From positions 8,297,094 to 8,361,093 of the forward strand of contig CM037840.1 in NCBI GenBank assembly GCA_021234535.1: 64,000 nucleotides of DNA, read 5' to 3'. The position numbers and the translations under genes are program-made. Positions 12,360-24,590 of the stretch are shown in pieces; within the stretch, counting starts at the first letter, position 1, and each line of letters starts with the position of its first letter. The notes below the pieces were generated by a model. That model was not told the origin of the DNA and made no database searches. It saw only the letters and a list, made by a program, of their open reading frames with translations. The DNA is from Stichopus chloronotus. Lineage: Eukaryota > Echinodermata > Holothuroidea > Aspidochirotida > Stichopodidae.

Positions 12360-14881
12360 TATTGTTACGGTGGAAGAGACCATACTGAAACCCATGAAAG
12401 TGCTAGATATGGGAAATGGAGAACGGTTGTATTTTCAAAAAGGAAACGAAAAGGAAGGATTATTAAAACGCAATGTCATTATTATCTCAGACGGTGTAAG
12501 TGATAGTTCGTTGCATGACGGCATGATACAAATAAGGCCTGACTCGTGGAAGAGTAAGGAATGAAAATCTCTGAACTTATGTACCAAAAAGCCACAGTTT
12601 CGATATTTCTTTCAGCGTCTCTTAGTGGTTCTCTTTAGCAGTTTAAATAATAAACATGCTTTGTTAACAACCTCACATACATTGCTATGAAGGTATCATC
12701 AGAGATCACAGGAGTATGTAATAGGCATGAACTTTATCACGGATTTTAAGGGTGAAATATATCGGAGGTGAATGTTGAGGGATTTCTCGTAGTTTTAGTC
12801 ACTTGTCAATAAAAGTTGTAATTATAATAAGGGAAGATAATCTACTGACAGAAAAAAATTGACACATCCCTTCAACTTCAACACTTGTTGGCTGGGCCCG
12901 GCTGTACTGTTAGGAAAAGCCTGACACTATTAGAATGGAAACCTGCCTTTTTGTGTGTGTGAACTTGCTTTAATGCAAGGTTACCAATTTTTTTCACAAA
13001 GGTAAAGTGTGTATGATACAGGTAGAAGCAAAATTTTAACAATGGTAAATTATGTGTGATAAAGGTGAACCTTTGGTCAGGCTGACTATGGTTGCAAACT
13101 TCATGCAGCAAACCTTCCCACCATTTATGGAAGCATTGCTATTTCATTGGGATCAGTTCCCCACCTTGTCATACATAACATGAAATTGTGTTCTAGGGTA
13201 GGCCCCCCAAGCTTGGGCATCTCACGAAGTAGGTGAGTCACACCAAGGGCAGCCTGTACCCATTGAAAAATAAGTCACAATAGAAATTGTGGGAACCTGG
13301 AACTACCCAGGATCATTATTTTCCTTACTCATTAGTTTAAGGCATGAAAGATTATATGTGTTATCATTAGGTTTATAAAGTTTCTGTGGAATGGAAAGGT
13401 AATGCTTGGTGGAATCGATTGCATATTTCCACCAAATATGTTACTCTTTGGGATGCTGACAGTCACAGTTTCATGACAATGTGACTTTATGAAAGATTTC
13501 TGTGACTTTCTGGGCATTTTAACGTGCATCTCACTTTTCATGACCGTTTATGTACTTTTGCCCCCGATTTAAAAGGCCACGCCCACAAGTTTGTAAGCTC
13601 CGCCCCCATAGAGACTGAAATACTGAAATTTACGTATTTTGAATATTAATAGCATGCAATGTGATCAGATTTGGATAGAGAAACTAATGCACAACCTTTG
13701 GAAGGTGAATATGCTGGAATGCATCTATGTGTCAGTTGGATAAGTTGGATAAGGCTTGTTTTGTCCATTTAATTAAAGTTAAACCTAGAAAAAAAAGTCT
13801 TGGTTTTTTGAGGGCATTTTGTTTCTTGAATAAAACATCCTTCAATCAAACCTGCCATGTGTTTGCACCTCACTAGATATCCTGTACCATTTTTGCCAAG
13901 TGAAGAGGAGGAGGACTGCTCGAACGCACAGCGAACAGAACAAAAATGTGATAGAGTACCCCACACCACAGAGCCCTAAGGAAAAATGGAGAAACAGTTG
14001 GGCATTAGAAGCAATGATATATCACATCGAGCTGCCACAGGTGAGGAAAACCTCGTGATGGTCGTTGGGTCTGGGACAAACATGCTTCCAACATGTGGAT
14101 CTTGTTTGACATTGCTTGAGTAATTTTTGAGAAAAGCCTGAAGAGAGGAAACTTCAACATGATATCAGCATTTGGTTAATGTAGATGGTGTTTGGAGGAT
14201 GTGATATTAGGAGGGGAGGGTGGGGGGGGGGCAGGGGTAAGGTCATTGAACTTCCATAAGTTGTCAAGTTGCAATGATATAGGACAGCTCTCATCCGAAC
14301 AGTCTTTTTATAAAGGTGCTTCGCATGTATACAGCTATGTACGTACAAATTTTTCCCCTTCATATTGAACTTATATGGTGCCAGGAGGAAGAACTTACAT
14401 TAGGGTGAGGGAGCGTGTGACGTTGATCTTCCTCCTGTCTTCGTTTGTGGTTTTTTTTTTTGCTTTCCTTTATATTTTAACACCATCCATCGTGCATTTG
14501 TGTTTTTCATGGGGTGGGGGGGGGGCATTGTGCCTAGTGTAATCTTCTGACTGGACACTTTACTGTCATATTTATCAATTTAGTTAATCAGAGTTCAGTG
14601 AAGTCTTGTTTCCAGGTATGTCATTCATTAGCAGTTAGTTTGTCATATGAATTTGTTCTAACCTTCTAAAATATATTCTTATTTTTTCCTTAAGAGAGCA
14701 GACGATATAGCTTGGGTCATTTCACAAATGATATAAGAAGCAAAGTCTTTGATTGATATCTTCTGCTGATATCCTATTATTGCAAAAACATTATTTTCCA
14801 TCCTTGGTAAATCCTCCCCCTTCTCCAAAAGTTAAGAAAAAAAAGACCTGGCATGGGTGTCCATCTTTCTTATCTTTCCAG
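12360..14881. other. Non-coding or intronic stretch
   Basis: This lies between the mucin-like exon and a possible tail exon and may be intron. I tried to find a connecting exon with matching phase and found none that stays open. A strong acceptor-like site ends near 12615 but would lead to a stop within eight codons. CCCAAGCTTGGG at 13206-13217 is a perfect 12-bp palindrome. Confidence 0.3.
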
Positions 14882-14989
14882 GAGACCAGTGGTGAAATGG
14901 AAGCGAAGGACAACGTTGTTTTTGAGGAGGACGAAACGCAGACAGCGGGGAACTCAAATCATTCTGGACCTCATCTGACCAGACTCTGA
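14882..14989 (+). CDS. Possible terminal exon encoding an acidic tail
   Basis: A pyrimidine-rich tract ends in CAG at 14879-14881. It is followed by 35 open codons starting ETSGEMEAKDNVVFEEDE and ending in TGA at 14987-14989. The acidic, polar composition would fit a cytoplasmic tail for the membrane protein at 11658-12359, on the same strand. However, the exon starts in phase 0 while the upstream donor at 12337 leaves phase 1, so a direct join does not work and at least one more exon would be needed. An AATAAA at 15805-15810 could serve as a polyadenylation signal. It may equally be a chance open frame. Confidence 0.25.
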   Translation, partial: ETSGEMEAKDNVVFEEDETQTAGNSNHSGPHLTRL

Positions 14990-15999
14990 GCACCTTCAAA
15001 GGTCAGGAAATATTAAAGATGTTCTATGGTGCTATCGGAGACCCAGGTGATTTGGCGTTAAAGATGAGATCAAAGCTGCCCCGGACAGGTTATCGTCTTT
15101 TCTTTTTCTTCAGTGGTGTCTATTCATCTCGCATTCCTCTCTGTTACAACTTTTCAATGCCTTTAGAATATTCGCACGACTTCAGCCATGTGTCTGTTTA
15201 TGGCTGAAAGATGGTTGTGTGCAATCCAAGAGAGCTGAATTTAACTTCCAAAAGCAGGGACTTCCAAAGAATCTGTATGAGGAAACACAGAATAAGTAAA
15301 GGCTAATTGTTAATTACAACATGGAGAAGGGAGAGTTCTTGAATGTAGTAGAAGAGTCAGTTGGTTTTAAAGATACGTTCTAACTTCACAGGGAGAGGAG
15401 GGCAGAGTAAAGGGAGGGGTGAGGAAGAGACACAAGGAGTTGATGGGAATGTTTGGATAAACAAAGCACTTGATTGATTTTGCATGAAAGGAGTTACCTC
15501 AAATTTGCTTTATATTTAGGATTGAAGGAGGAACTTTTTTGTGGTATCTGTTGTGCCAGCTAACCCACTCCAACCCACTCTAACCCACTAGATGTTTGCA
15601 GAATTTGATGCACTGCTGCTCAGAGAATAATCAGAAGGGACAGGGTATTGGTGGGACGCTTAGGAGGTGGTGTGTTTCTTCGATCTTGCAATTACTGTAA
15701 CTTCACATGCATAGCCAATATTTTACATACCAAATATCCACAGCAACGTTAAGCCACACAAATATTTGAAGTCATCATATTCAAATTGGACTCTATGTTT
15801 AGAAAATAAACTATTGATGTAAATATGGAGGTATTAATTTCAGTGTATGGTCAGTGTATCACCAAAGATCTCAGTGCTTCCAAGGCCCTGACTAAGGCTT
15901 CAAGCTGTATCACAGCACATCTATGCACGTCCTTGAGAACTGAAATGAGAATTTTGAAATGTTTGTGATTACTCAGGAGATGATGTCTGTTAAGCAGAA

Positions 16000-16240
16000 A
16001 TGTCAGTCGCACTGGTCACAACTCAAGCACTGGTCATGACTGAAAAAATCTGTCACACTGGTTACAACCAAAACTGGTCATACTGATCACAATTGAAGCA
16101 GCTGTCACATTGGTCAGAGCCTGTAACACCAGTCACACTCTGGTGACAATTGAAACATTGGTCACACTGGTCAAAACTGAAAGACTGGTCACATTGGTCA
16201 CAATTGAAACATCAAAAACTGAAACATTGGTCATAGCTGA
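16000..16240 (+). repeat. Degenerate TGGTCACA / AATTGAAAC minisatellite
   Basis: The words ACTGGTCAC, TTGGTCAC and CAATTGAAAC or CAAAACTGAAA alternate about a dozen times in 240 bp with irregular 15-30 bp spacing. Examples are near 16008, 16028, 16071, 16148, 16160, 16183 and 16192. This looks like a decayed tandem array rather than coding sequence. Confidence 0.8.
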
Positions 16241-18087
16241 TGGTTTACTACATAATGACCTTAAAGAGACATTGTGAAAATTGTCAGTGGTCAGTTCGCT
16301 GAATCGTCGCAAAACTCCTCCTTAAATGTTGTGAATTCTGTACTCTGGAGCTGGTGTTTTGTTTTCTTTTGCTCAACAGTTATGCATTTCAAGGTTTTTA
16401 TGCATATCTGAGAGAATTCATGTGCTGTATTTTTTTCTGATGCACATTGACCACGTGTTGTAGTTTCACAAGTGTACTCGCCGTCCTTCAACTTCTGATG
16501 TTGGGCATTATAAGTGTACTTGTCATGTAATATTTACACCATGTCACTTTACTTCACATGAAGCACCAAACTAGTAGAGAGAGAACAGTTTGTGTTTATA
16601 TCATTACCAATTATTTATGCTGCTACTTTCAATAAATTTTTCTTTGTAACTTTTGCAGTTGAAAGTTAGATCATCAGAAACATCATATTCACAAAAAATG
16701 AATTGCACTATTGAGTAGAATTGATAACACAGAAAATTTTACATTTAATTAGCTGAAGCTGGTCTTTTCCTTCAGTTTTTTGTCTCCTATTATGGTGCTT
16801 AAAAAGAAAAAAAAACTCATTGTTTCAAAATAGCATAACCTGTAAATAATTGGCATCAGTGGTGCAGGCAGTGTGGATTACCTGATACTGATTATTAACT
16901 TACAGTCTTCTTGCAAATGAAAGTTTCTAGGAAATCACTGAAGATGTAAGAAAATCTAGCCTGTTTTTGGTGCAGGATAAAGTACTCAACATTTTCCTTG
17001 GATAAGTCTGAGCTAGTCTGTGTATGTCCTTATTAAAAAATTTTCATTGTACTTACTGTAGTGTCCTATAAGTACTTAATAATGTCTCAATCCATAAAGT
17101 AAAAAGGTGAGTCAAGGAAGAACTAATGTTTGGATTGAAGTGGAACTCATATCTCTACTTAAGGAAGAAATTTACCGGTGTTAATGCTAATGTACAATGA
17201 GATTTGTCTGAAGACCTTTCATCGTGGTGATACTGGCGTTTCAGACTCAGCCGTAACTCGTACAGAACACAATCCCGTAGTTCAATGAAAAAGAATTGGA
17301 CGGAATCATATGATGTTTAAACATTGTCTTGTATTTGAACATCGCTAGCCTGCATGCATAGTCAGTCACTGAACTGGTCCATAAATGGATGTTCACTTGC
17401 TTATCTATGGTGTATTGAAATTCTTAAGCAAGGGAAGAAGATTGTCTATGTTCTTTTTGTTTATTTGCTTAAACTGTAAAAAATTGGAATTTAAGGAGAA
17501 TCTAAGTCTAGATTCGCAGATGGTGGGTCCCCCCTTTTTTTTTTATTTGGGCATTCTTTATGCATGATCTTCTGGTTAGGTTTGTTTCTCATGCAAAAGA
17601 TGTACAACTTGCTTCTGGATTGTACCATACCACCGTCAGAGATGTGTGCCTTGAACATCCAATTTTTATGTTGTCTGGTTTTCTTGGGGTAAGACTTCAG
17701 TCTGCTGGGAGGATGCCTTTTCTCATGGATACTGCTGTTTGCTGTTGATATCTGTTATTTATAGCTGATTAGATCTTACTTTCTCTCCACCATCAGGATA
17801 TCAAGATCAAGCCATATTTAATTGGACCATACATTTTGATTTTGGTTTCTTTTATGTATTTTCTCTTCATTATTGCATATTTAGTATTTACTTTGACTAT
17901 CTCCTTTAAGCAAAGTCAACTTTTAAGATGGATGTGGAATTAATTTCAGGTGGTGGTACCAATGGCCTTAAGAAACTTAAAAAGAAGAAAAGCAGAATTG
18001 AGCAGGATGTTAGATACCATGGGAGAGTTCACATGTACTTAAAAATGAAAGAACAAACAAAACGTGTGACTAAGGTGCATAGTCAGT

Positions 18088-18123
<36 letters not shown>
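18088..18123 (+). repeat. (TGTC)n microsatellite
   Basis: About nine tetranucleotide units, TGTC/CTGT, with one T-for-C interruption. Confidence 0.95.
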
Positions 18124-18124
<1 letters not shown>

Positions 18125-20636
18125 CATTTCCTCCTCAAATGTCAAAACAACTCTTTAATTTCTTTGTTTCCTTATTACATTTTCCTGCCTGGTAACTTTT
18201 TTTCTTGTCTTATGCACTTATTCATTGTCACTTTAAAGTGTAGATTTCACAAATTATGTCGATTGAAATAGTCTTTCTGGCAACTTCCTGTCCACCATTT
18301 AAAGGGATATGAGTTGTTGATGCAGACATAGAAGGTTTATTCTACAAGAAACTATCAAAGCAAAATGTATATGGAAAAAGGAGTTACAATATTCATTACA
18401 TAGCAGCAGGGCTTGATTTTTGAAACTTTTACCCTGCTCGGCTTCCGTCTTTAAAAAGAATATTATCCGTCTCTTACTGTTTTCAAAATATTCAGATATC
18501 AGTTTAAGAAAGTAGATGTTTTGGATGTAAATGTTAATTATATTTGTTATTAAATATCAGCAATAGTTTAACCATATTATGCCTTGTATCCCAGAAAGTA
18601 TTAACTCATTATTCAGGAAAGTGACCACGTTGTGAATGTGAAACATGGGTTGAGACAGGGTTGACTAGGAGCAGGGACCATCTCTGAGTTAGAAAAATGG
18701 ATGTTTCTGTGTTTGAGTGTTTTTGTGGATGGGATGGGCTGGGGGATTGGCAGGAAACTGCTGGTGATTGCAGATTAGCAGGGGAGAAAGTCCATCAGCG
18801 ATCATGTTTATACCCACTTGATGAGCTTTTGCTCAAAACTGGCATCATTGTCACAACTTGAGAATCTACAAAAGTTTAGCCCATGCGGACTTTTGGTTGG
18901 GACCATTGTGACGTAATGGCTGCTTGGTTGGTAGTCATGATAATGTTGCAGTGTTATTAGTCAAATATATACTTAATGATAGTGTTGTGAGGGATGAATT
19001 CATTGAAACTGCTAGTATCAATTATTTACATGATCAGTTCTTTTTCGCTCCCAAGGTCAAAAGGGACAATTAAACTCAAAAAAAAAAAAATGACCGAAGT
19101 CATCTTCAAGGAAGAATTCGTCACGTCTTAAGATTGGAAATGTCCCTTATTTTTCTTTGAAGTCAATGTAAAACTTTGTAAAAGGTCAACTGTCGATATT
19201 AATTGTATTGATATGTTAATGAACAGGGTATATGTAGTAATTCAGTAGGTCATGAATATTCTTATTCTTCAGTTACACAGCAGCAAGTTGAGACAATTTC
19301 GTCTATATTGTGCTTTCATATCCCACTTTGTAGCAGTTGTATTGTCAGCACGAGCAATGGTGATAAAATGTTCATTCATGTTTTATCTAATTTATAGTTG
19401 GAAGTGTTACATGTCATGACTAGAGGCATGGTATGGGAAGAAAGTATAAAGGGGTCCATAAGTGAAGGAAATTGGCCCAACTGGGTGTACTAAAAAGCTC
19501 TTTCCAGTCCACTTTTGATTAAGATAACTTAAAAAATGAAATGACTAGAGCAGTTTGTCAGCTGCTTGATGTCGATCCTCAGGAATGAAAGGAATTGGTC
19601 AATATGGTCATGGAAGGGGCCTCATGGGGTGTGGAGAATGTTGGTATGGAGATATGTGCCTCTTTCCTTACCCCAGTAGAAATGGGAAATGTTGTCTAGA
19701 TGTTAATTCTACATTCTTTGGAATTTATATCCATGGACCATTCATATGTAATAGCCTTTGCCACCCTCCTGCCCTCCCCCCACACTGTCTTGAAACATGG
19801 TGCTTGCTTCATCACTGAACAAACTGCCTGGGGTTGTACTTAAAAATGATACCTCAACGAAAAATAGGAACAAAACAGATGCTGTTTACTTTGAGGGAAC
19901 CCTCGTGATGTTAAACTTAGTACAACTCTCCTCAAAGGAAGGATTTGAGGTTCCTGAAATATATTCCATTTTTTTTTTAAAGTTGTAACGTTTTCATTTT
20001 CCCTGTATTCATTTTTTCTCCTTCTTGTCACTCATCCATGTACCAAAAAACCGAGTCTATTTAATACATATTTGTTTTTCTTTCACTATTTTACTTATAT
20101 CACATCTTCCATTCACAGATTATCATTCATCTCTTTGTTAAACTCAAGTTCTACCAATTTCTTTTTTTTTGCACAATTTGCTTAAAATTATAAATTATAT
20201 TTTATAGCCAATTTTTGTTAAATTATTGCAAAGTGTCGATCTTTAACATGCTGCAATTAAAAAGCTCACGTGTTGTTAGTTTGTTTTCAAGCTGTTTTTC
20301 TTTTGTCTTTGGGTAACTGCGATGTGGCTATTGGGGAGGGTGGGATATGGCCATGGGAGAGGTTGGAGCTAAGCCTCGCTGGGGGAGTACCATAAGAAGA
20401 TCCCTTACCTCTGTGCAATTTCTTACTGCTACCTGCCACAATGTTTTCAATGTCTTGTGCAGAGAGAAAGGTCGTGCCAAACAACCAGAATGGACCAAGG
20501 ACCAGGAGTAGGGGCAAACGATGGCAGCGTACCTGAGAAAGGATCAATGAAGTGTGAAGTCTTGAGGATGGCGTGTTCGCGGATGGCATTATTGTTTCAT
20601 AACTCAAGGATGTCTTTACACTTACAGATTGCAAGT

Positions 20637-20710
20637 GGCAACAGAGTACAGAAAAAAAAAAATGGCAACAGAGTACGAAAAAAAATGGCAACAGAGTACA
20701 GAAAAATTAA
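20637..20710 (+). repeat. Three tandem copies of a ~23-bp A-rich unit
   Basis: TGGCAACAGAGTAC followed by an A-rich tail occurs three times head to tail, starting near 20637, 20663 and 20686. The poly-A length varies between units. The pattern suggests slippage across a short unit ending in an A-run. Confidence 0.9.
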
Positions 20711-20847
20711 AAAAAAAAATGTCTTGGCAGAACCAGCCACAACACCCAAACTAGAAAATGTGGTTTCGTACCGTAACCACAATGGACATGACCATGTCTC
20801 TGGTTGCCTATGTAGGGTGAGGTTAGACTGCCTGGTTAATCCGACAG

Positions 20848-21222
20848 CAGTGACGTAAAACTGGTATGTGGAGGGGGGGGGGGGGGTAAATATTTTCAAA
20901 AATCCAACATCCTGTCGAACCCTGGGTCGTTTCCAAGACCGGAGTCATCTATAAGCAATCCACCCTAGTGCGAAAGCGTGCGCACACGTACACAACCAAA
21001 CATACACACACTCATTGGCAAGCACGAACACTCAAAGTGACGTGTTCTGGAACCCCCACCGTATCATAAATGTTATTATATTTTATTTTGCTTGTTGTTT
21101 TTTATTTTAAATCTGCCTGAATTATTGAAGCCTGGGCAAAACAGTATAATTGTTCCCCCGAGTATTTCCAATGGGGTGGCAACTGCCCACCTGCCCCCAC
21201 CCGGATTGCAATCACGCCCCTG
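20848..21222. mobile_element. Candidate hAT-like MITE
   Basis: The left end begins CAGTGACGT at 20848 and the right end, read inverted from 21222, begins CAGGGGCGT. Each runs on into a G-rich subterminal stretch, including G14 at 20873-20886. The eight bases outside the ends are TCCGACAG (20840-20847) and TCCGAAAA (21223-21230), six of eight matching. A CAG-GGCG-type end with an 8-bp duplication is the signature of hAT elements. At 375 bp with no open frame it would be non-autonomous. The imperfect ends make this tentative. Confidence 0.35.
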
Positions 21223-22189
21223 TCCGAAAAGAGAGGAGTGCAGGAAGTTTTTAATAAAACTTTGGCTCTCATATTCAGAATAGGCCGCCTGTAAGTGCCT
21301 GGATTGAAGTGAACCTGTAAGTGTACGTACAGTTTAGGTACTCCGTTTTACGTTTTGACTTCAGCTCAAACTTATACATATGGTAAAATACGAGATTTGC
21401 TTGAAAATTCGGACTTGAGGTTTGACTGCACTTGCCTTCCGTAGGACGTTTTTGTTTATTACGAACATTACCTAGTTAAACACGTTGATGTTATAACCTG
21501 ACCACGTGTTATTGAAAAGCTTTTGTTTTTCTTCATAATTTATTGACAAATAGTTTTAACAGGTATGTATCTATTTAAATCAAAGTATGAATAATTTGAT
21601 TATTGCATGATACACCTCAGTAATTCAACACAAAGTTGTGTACAGTGTACATGCATTCATGGAAATGACGAGAAACGAAAACAAAGAAATACATTAAACT
21701 CCTGCCATCAGGGGTTATGTGACTTCATAGTTTGACTTACTCAAGTCTGTTCACATTCAACTGAGACAAAGATGGCAACACCCTTCTCTAGATTTCAAAA
21801 GTGCATAACTTGGGAGGAGAAGAATATTTTTTAATGAAACTTTGACAAGTGTTTTGTCAAACCCTTCTGCTTCATATTTTATAAAGATATTCCCGGGTTT
21901 CATTCTCCTTTAATATTTAAATTGTGAGCATTTGAGGAAAAATGCACCGCATTTCGTAATTAGCGATATTTTTCACACAATCTTGTCACATACCCGTCGC
22001 CTTTGCTCTAAAAATCTTTTCCCAAAAGATCGGTTTGTTTCTTGATGGGAGTCGTCCGATAAACTGAACGAAAGATATGTGGTCACGTGATCATCAGAAA
22101 ATGCGACCAACCACAATAACGGACATGCTGTCATGTCCATTGATAACTTAATAGCCGTTTTCTGTCACTATTGTAGAGTTCCTATTATA
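21223..22189. other. Non-coding stretch
   Basis: No gene or structured repeat was recognised in this stretch, which leads into the tandem duplication that follows. Confidence 0.35.
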
Positions 22190-22986
22190 AACTAGAACTG
22201 CATTTGCCCACAAATACGCAGAATTGTAGTGCGTGGTAGACTAAGTCCTTGTTGTTGGGAGTAAGCCAGTCTCTGTGGATCCTCTCCTCATAGGAGTAAG
22301 CATTTTTGGGGGAAAGCAGTGCCGTTTCCTGTCCACCCCTTTCCCCGCAATCCATTCATTTTTTGTATGTCACGATGGACGAAACAAAAATTCCATTGGA
22401 TCTCTCTCATAATATTGTAAAGTTGCCGACGCTATATACCGTATGTAGTACAAGCCTGTACTGCTCTGAGTTTTAAGAGTACTCTAGTACTAGCTGTATG
22501 TATGTCAAAACTGTCTTTCTGTTTCACCACTGAAATAGAACATGAGAGCAGTACACGATTCTGTAGAAGGACGTCATGTTGTAACCACTAAAAAGCAGTG
22601 AAGCAGCACACGATTCTGTGACATCATATTTAAACACAATGGCGCTGTATTGAACACCAATTTGGAAACAACATTGACACTCCACGTTTATCACCTCATT
22701 GGGAAAAGGCCGAACCACACTTCATCACGTTTTCTGGAAATTTATCCGCAGGGCTCTCTCATCACTTTAACTCCTTAAATCGTTCTTTTAGTCGTGGCAT
22801 TTGCGTTTCCTTAGTAAATTTTGGTTTGAAGACGGCCATAGCCCGCACTTACTGCTATTACTGAAAGGTCCCGCATGCATATTTGTATGAACTAAGTTAC
22901 ATCACGCGCAGGTGAGGCGTTATGAGCCATACAAGGTTCCAGTCGACCAGTAATGACAAGAGTGTAGTGCGGCGCACTACAATAAT
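22190..22986. repeat. Tandem duplication, copy 1 (~797 bp)
   Basis: The unit starts AACTAGAACTGCATTTGCCC and recurs 797 bp later at 22987. Matching landmarks include TCTCTCATAAT, CTGTCTTTCTGTTTCACCAC and GCCGAACCACA. The unit ends with GTAGTGCGGCGCACTAC, a near-perfect hairpin (stem TAGTGC/GCACTA). Short minus-strand frames in the two copies (22524-22718 and 23362-23562) translate alike only because the DNA is duplicated; I do not regard them as genes. Confidence 0.95.
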
Positions 22987-23811
22987 AACTAGAACTGCAT
23001 TTGCCCACAAATACGCATAATTGTAGTGCGTGGTAGGCTAAGTCCTTGTTGTTGGGAATAAGCCAGTCTCTGTGGACCCACTCCTCATAGGAGTAAGCAT
23101 TTTTTGCGTAAGGCAGTGCCGTTTCCTGTCGAACCCTTTCCCAATCCATTCTTTTTATCTGTATCACGCTGGACGAAACAAAAATTCCATTGGATCTCTC
23201 TCATAATGTGGTAAAGTTGCCGACGCTTATCGTTACTACATACCGTACGTCGTACAAGCCTGTACTGCTCTGAGTTTTAACGAGTACTCTAGTACTAGCT
23301 GTATATATGTCAAAACTGTCTTTCTGTTTCACCACTGAAATAGAACATGAGAGCAGTAGGCCTACATGATGCTGTAGAAGGACGCCATGTTGTAAGCACT
23401 AAAAAGCATTGAAGCAGCACACGATTCTGCGACATCATATTTAAACACAATGGCGGTGTATTGCACACCAATTTTGAAACAACATTGACACTCCACGTTT
23501 ATCACCTCATTGGGAAAAGGCCGAACCACATTCCATGACGTTTTCTGGAAATTTATCCGCATGGCTCTCCCATCACTTTAACTCCTTAAATCGTTCTTGT
23601 AGTCGTGGCATTTTCTTTTCCTTAGTAGAGTTTGATTTGAAGACGGCCATAGCTCGCACTTACTGCTATTACTAAAAGATCGCACATGCATATCTGTGTG
23701 AATTAAGTTACATCACGCGTAGGTGAGGCGTTATGAGCCATACAAGGCTCAACGAAAGAAATTGCTGGTCGACCAGTAATGACAAGAGTGTAGTGCGGCG
23801 CACTACAATAA
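22987..23811. repeat. Tandem duplication, copy 2 (~825 bp)
   Basis: Second copy of the unit at 22190-22986, with scattered substitutions and a small insertion near 23750 (CTCAACGAAAGAAATTGCTG). It ends with the same TAGTGC-GGC-GCACTA hairpin. A hairpin a few bases from the 3' end is reminiscent of Helitrons, but the unit does not start with TC and I saw no Rep or helicase sequence, so the class is unresolved. Confidence 0.95.
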
Positions 23812-24258
23812 CTATACAGGAAATGATATTCAGTGAGACATTTACGTTCTTTATTTTAACATAGCGTCCTCTTTATTTCGAGCGCTGTACGTGGCACGTC
23901 CTTGTTATTATGGCATACTTTGTCACACTTGCTTAGCCTTATCGAGGAGGGAGCAACGAATGAACTGATCGAAATAGCATATGAATCAAGTTTGCATGTT
24001 CAAAATCAAGTTTGATAAGTATTCCTCAAAGAGTTCATTTGGGTATGCACACAGAGGTCAGGTGAATATTTACACGAAAGATAGTATAGCCTTTGATTTA
24101 CACTACATTTTACCGATTTAATGGTGGCCCAAGTCTTTCAATTATCCTTTAATTACGCAATAATTACATTTCATTTTACAATTTATTCATGGCGTGTAGC
24201 TATGTACAGAGCTGCAGGTAAGCTGGTCCACAGTGAATTGTTCTGAAAGACAATTAAC

Positions 24259-24590
24259 CGCCAGGTCGAAAACGAGGAATGCGGAAAACTTTCTCATTTA
24301 GAAATTTTGATACCTGAATGCATTCACCAGGTCAAAACTTTCCGCGTTTTGATAACAGGAAGGTCGGAAAACGAGGAATTGCAATTTATTTCTTCAAAAC
24401 CCTTTTCCGCTTTCGGCGTTTTCGACCTGTCCGTTTGGGAAGGTCGAAAACGCGGATTTTTTGGAAGCGGTGAATGCATTCAGATATTAAAATTTCTAAG
24501 CTCAAGAGTTTCCCACGTTTTCCTCGTTTTCGACCTGGCCATATAGGAAGGTTGAAAACACGGAAAACTTTTGGAAGAGATGAATGCATT
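24259..24590. repeat. Nested foldback repeat built on AGGTCGAAAACG
   Basis: An arm at 24259-24328 (beginning CGCCAGGTCGAAAACGAGGA and ending TGAATGCATTCACC) is inverted at 24469-24541. Inside, TTTTCGACCT and AGGTCGAAAA face each other at about 24419-24450, making a second hairpin. GGTCGAAAACG-like words and TGAATGCATT recur several times, the last TGAATGCATT at 24581-24590. This is the architecture of a foldback or palindromic MITE. No coding capacity is visible; the superfamily and target duplication were not resolved. Confidence 0.85.

Larger units (their letters stand above)
14990..20847. other. Non-coding stretch with simple repeats
   Basis: No gene was recognised. Open frames are short and without motifs. 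The interval holds a TGGTCAC-type minisatellite, a TGTC microsatellite and a three-copy AACAGAGTAC repeat, each listed separately. Confidence 0.4.

Noticed and set aside
13973..14040. Possible middle exon of the mucin-like gene (CCACAG before GTGAGG)
   Set aside because: In every phase compatible with the 12336 donor it meets a stop codon.
22524..23562. Two similar minus-strand frames that looked like a conserved small protein pair
   Set aside because: The similarity is explained by the tandem DNA duplication at 22190-23811.
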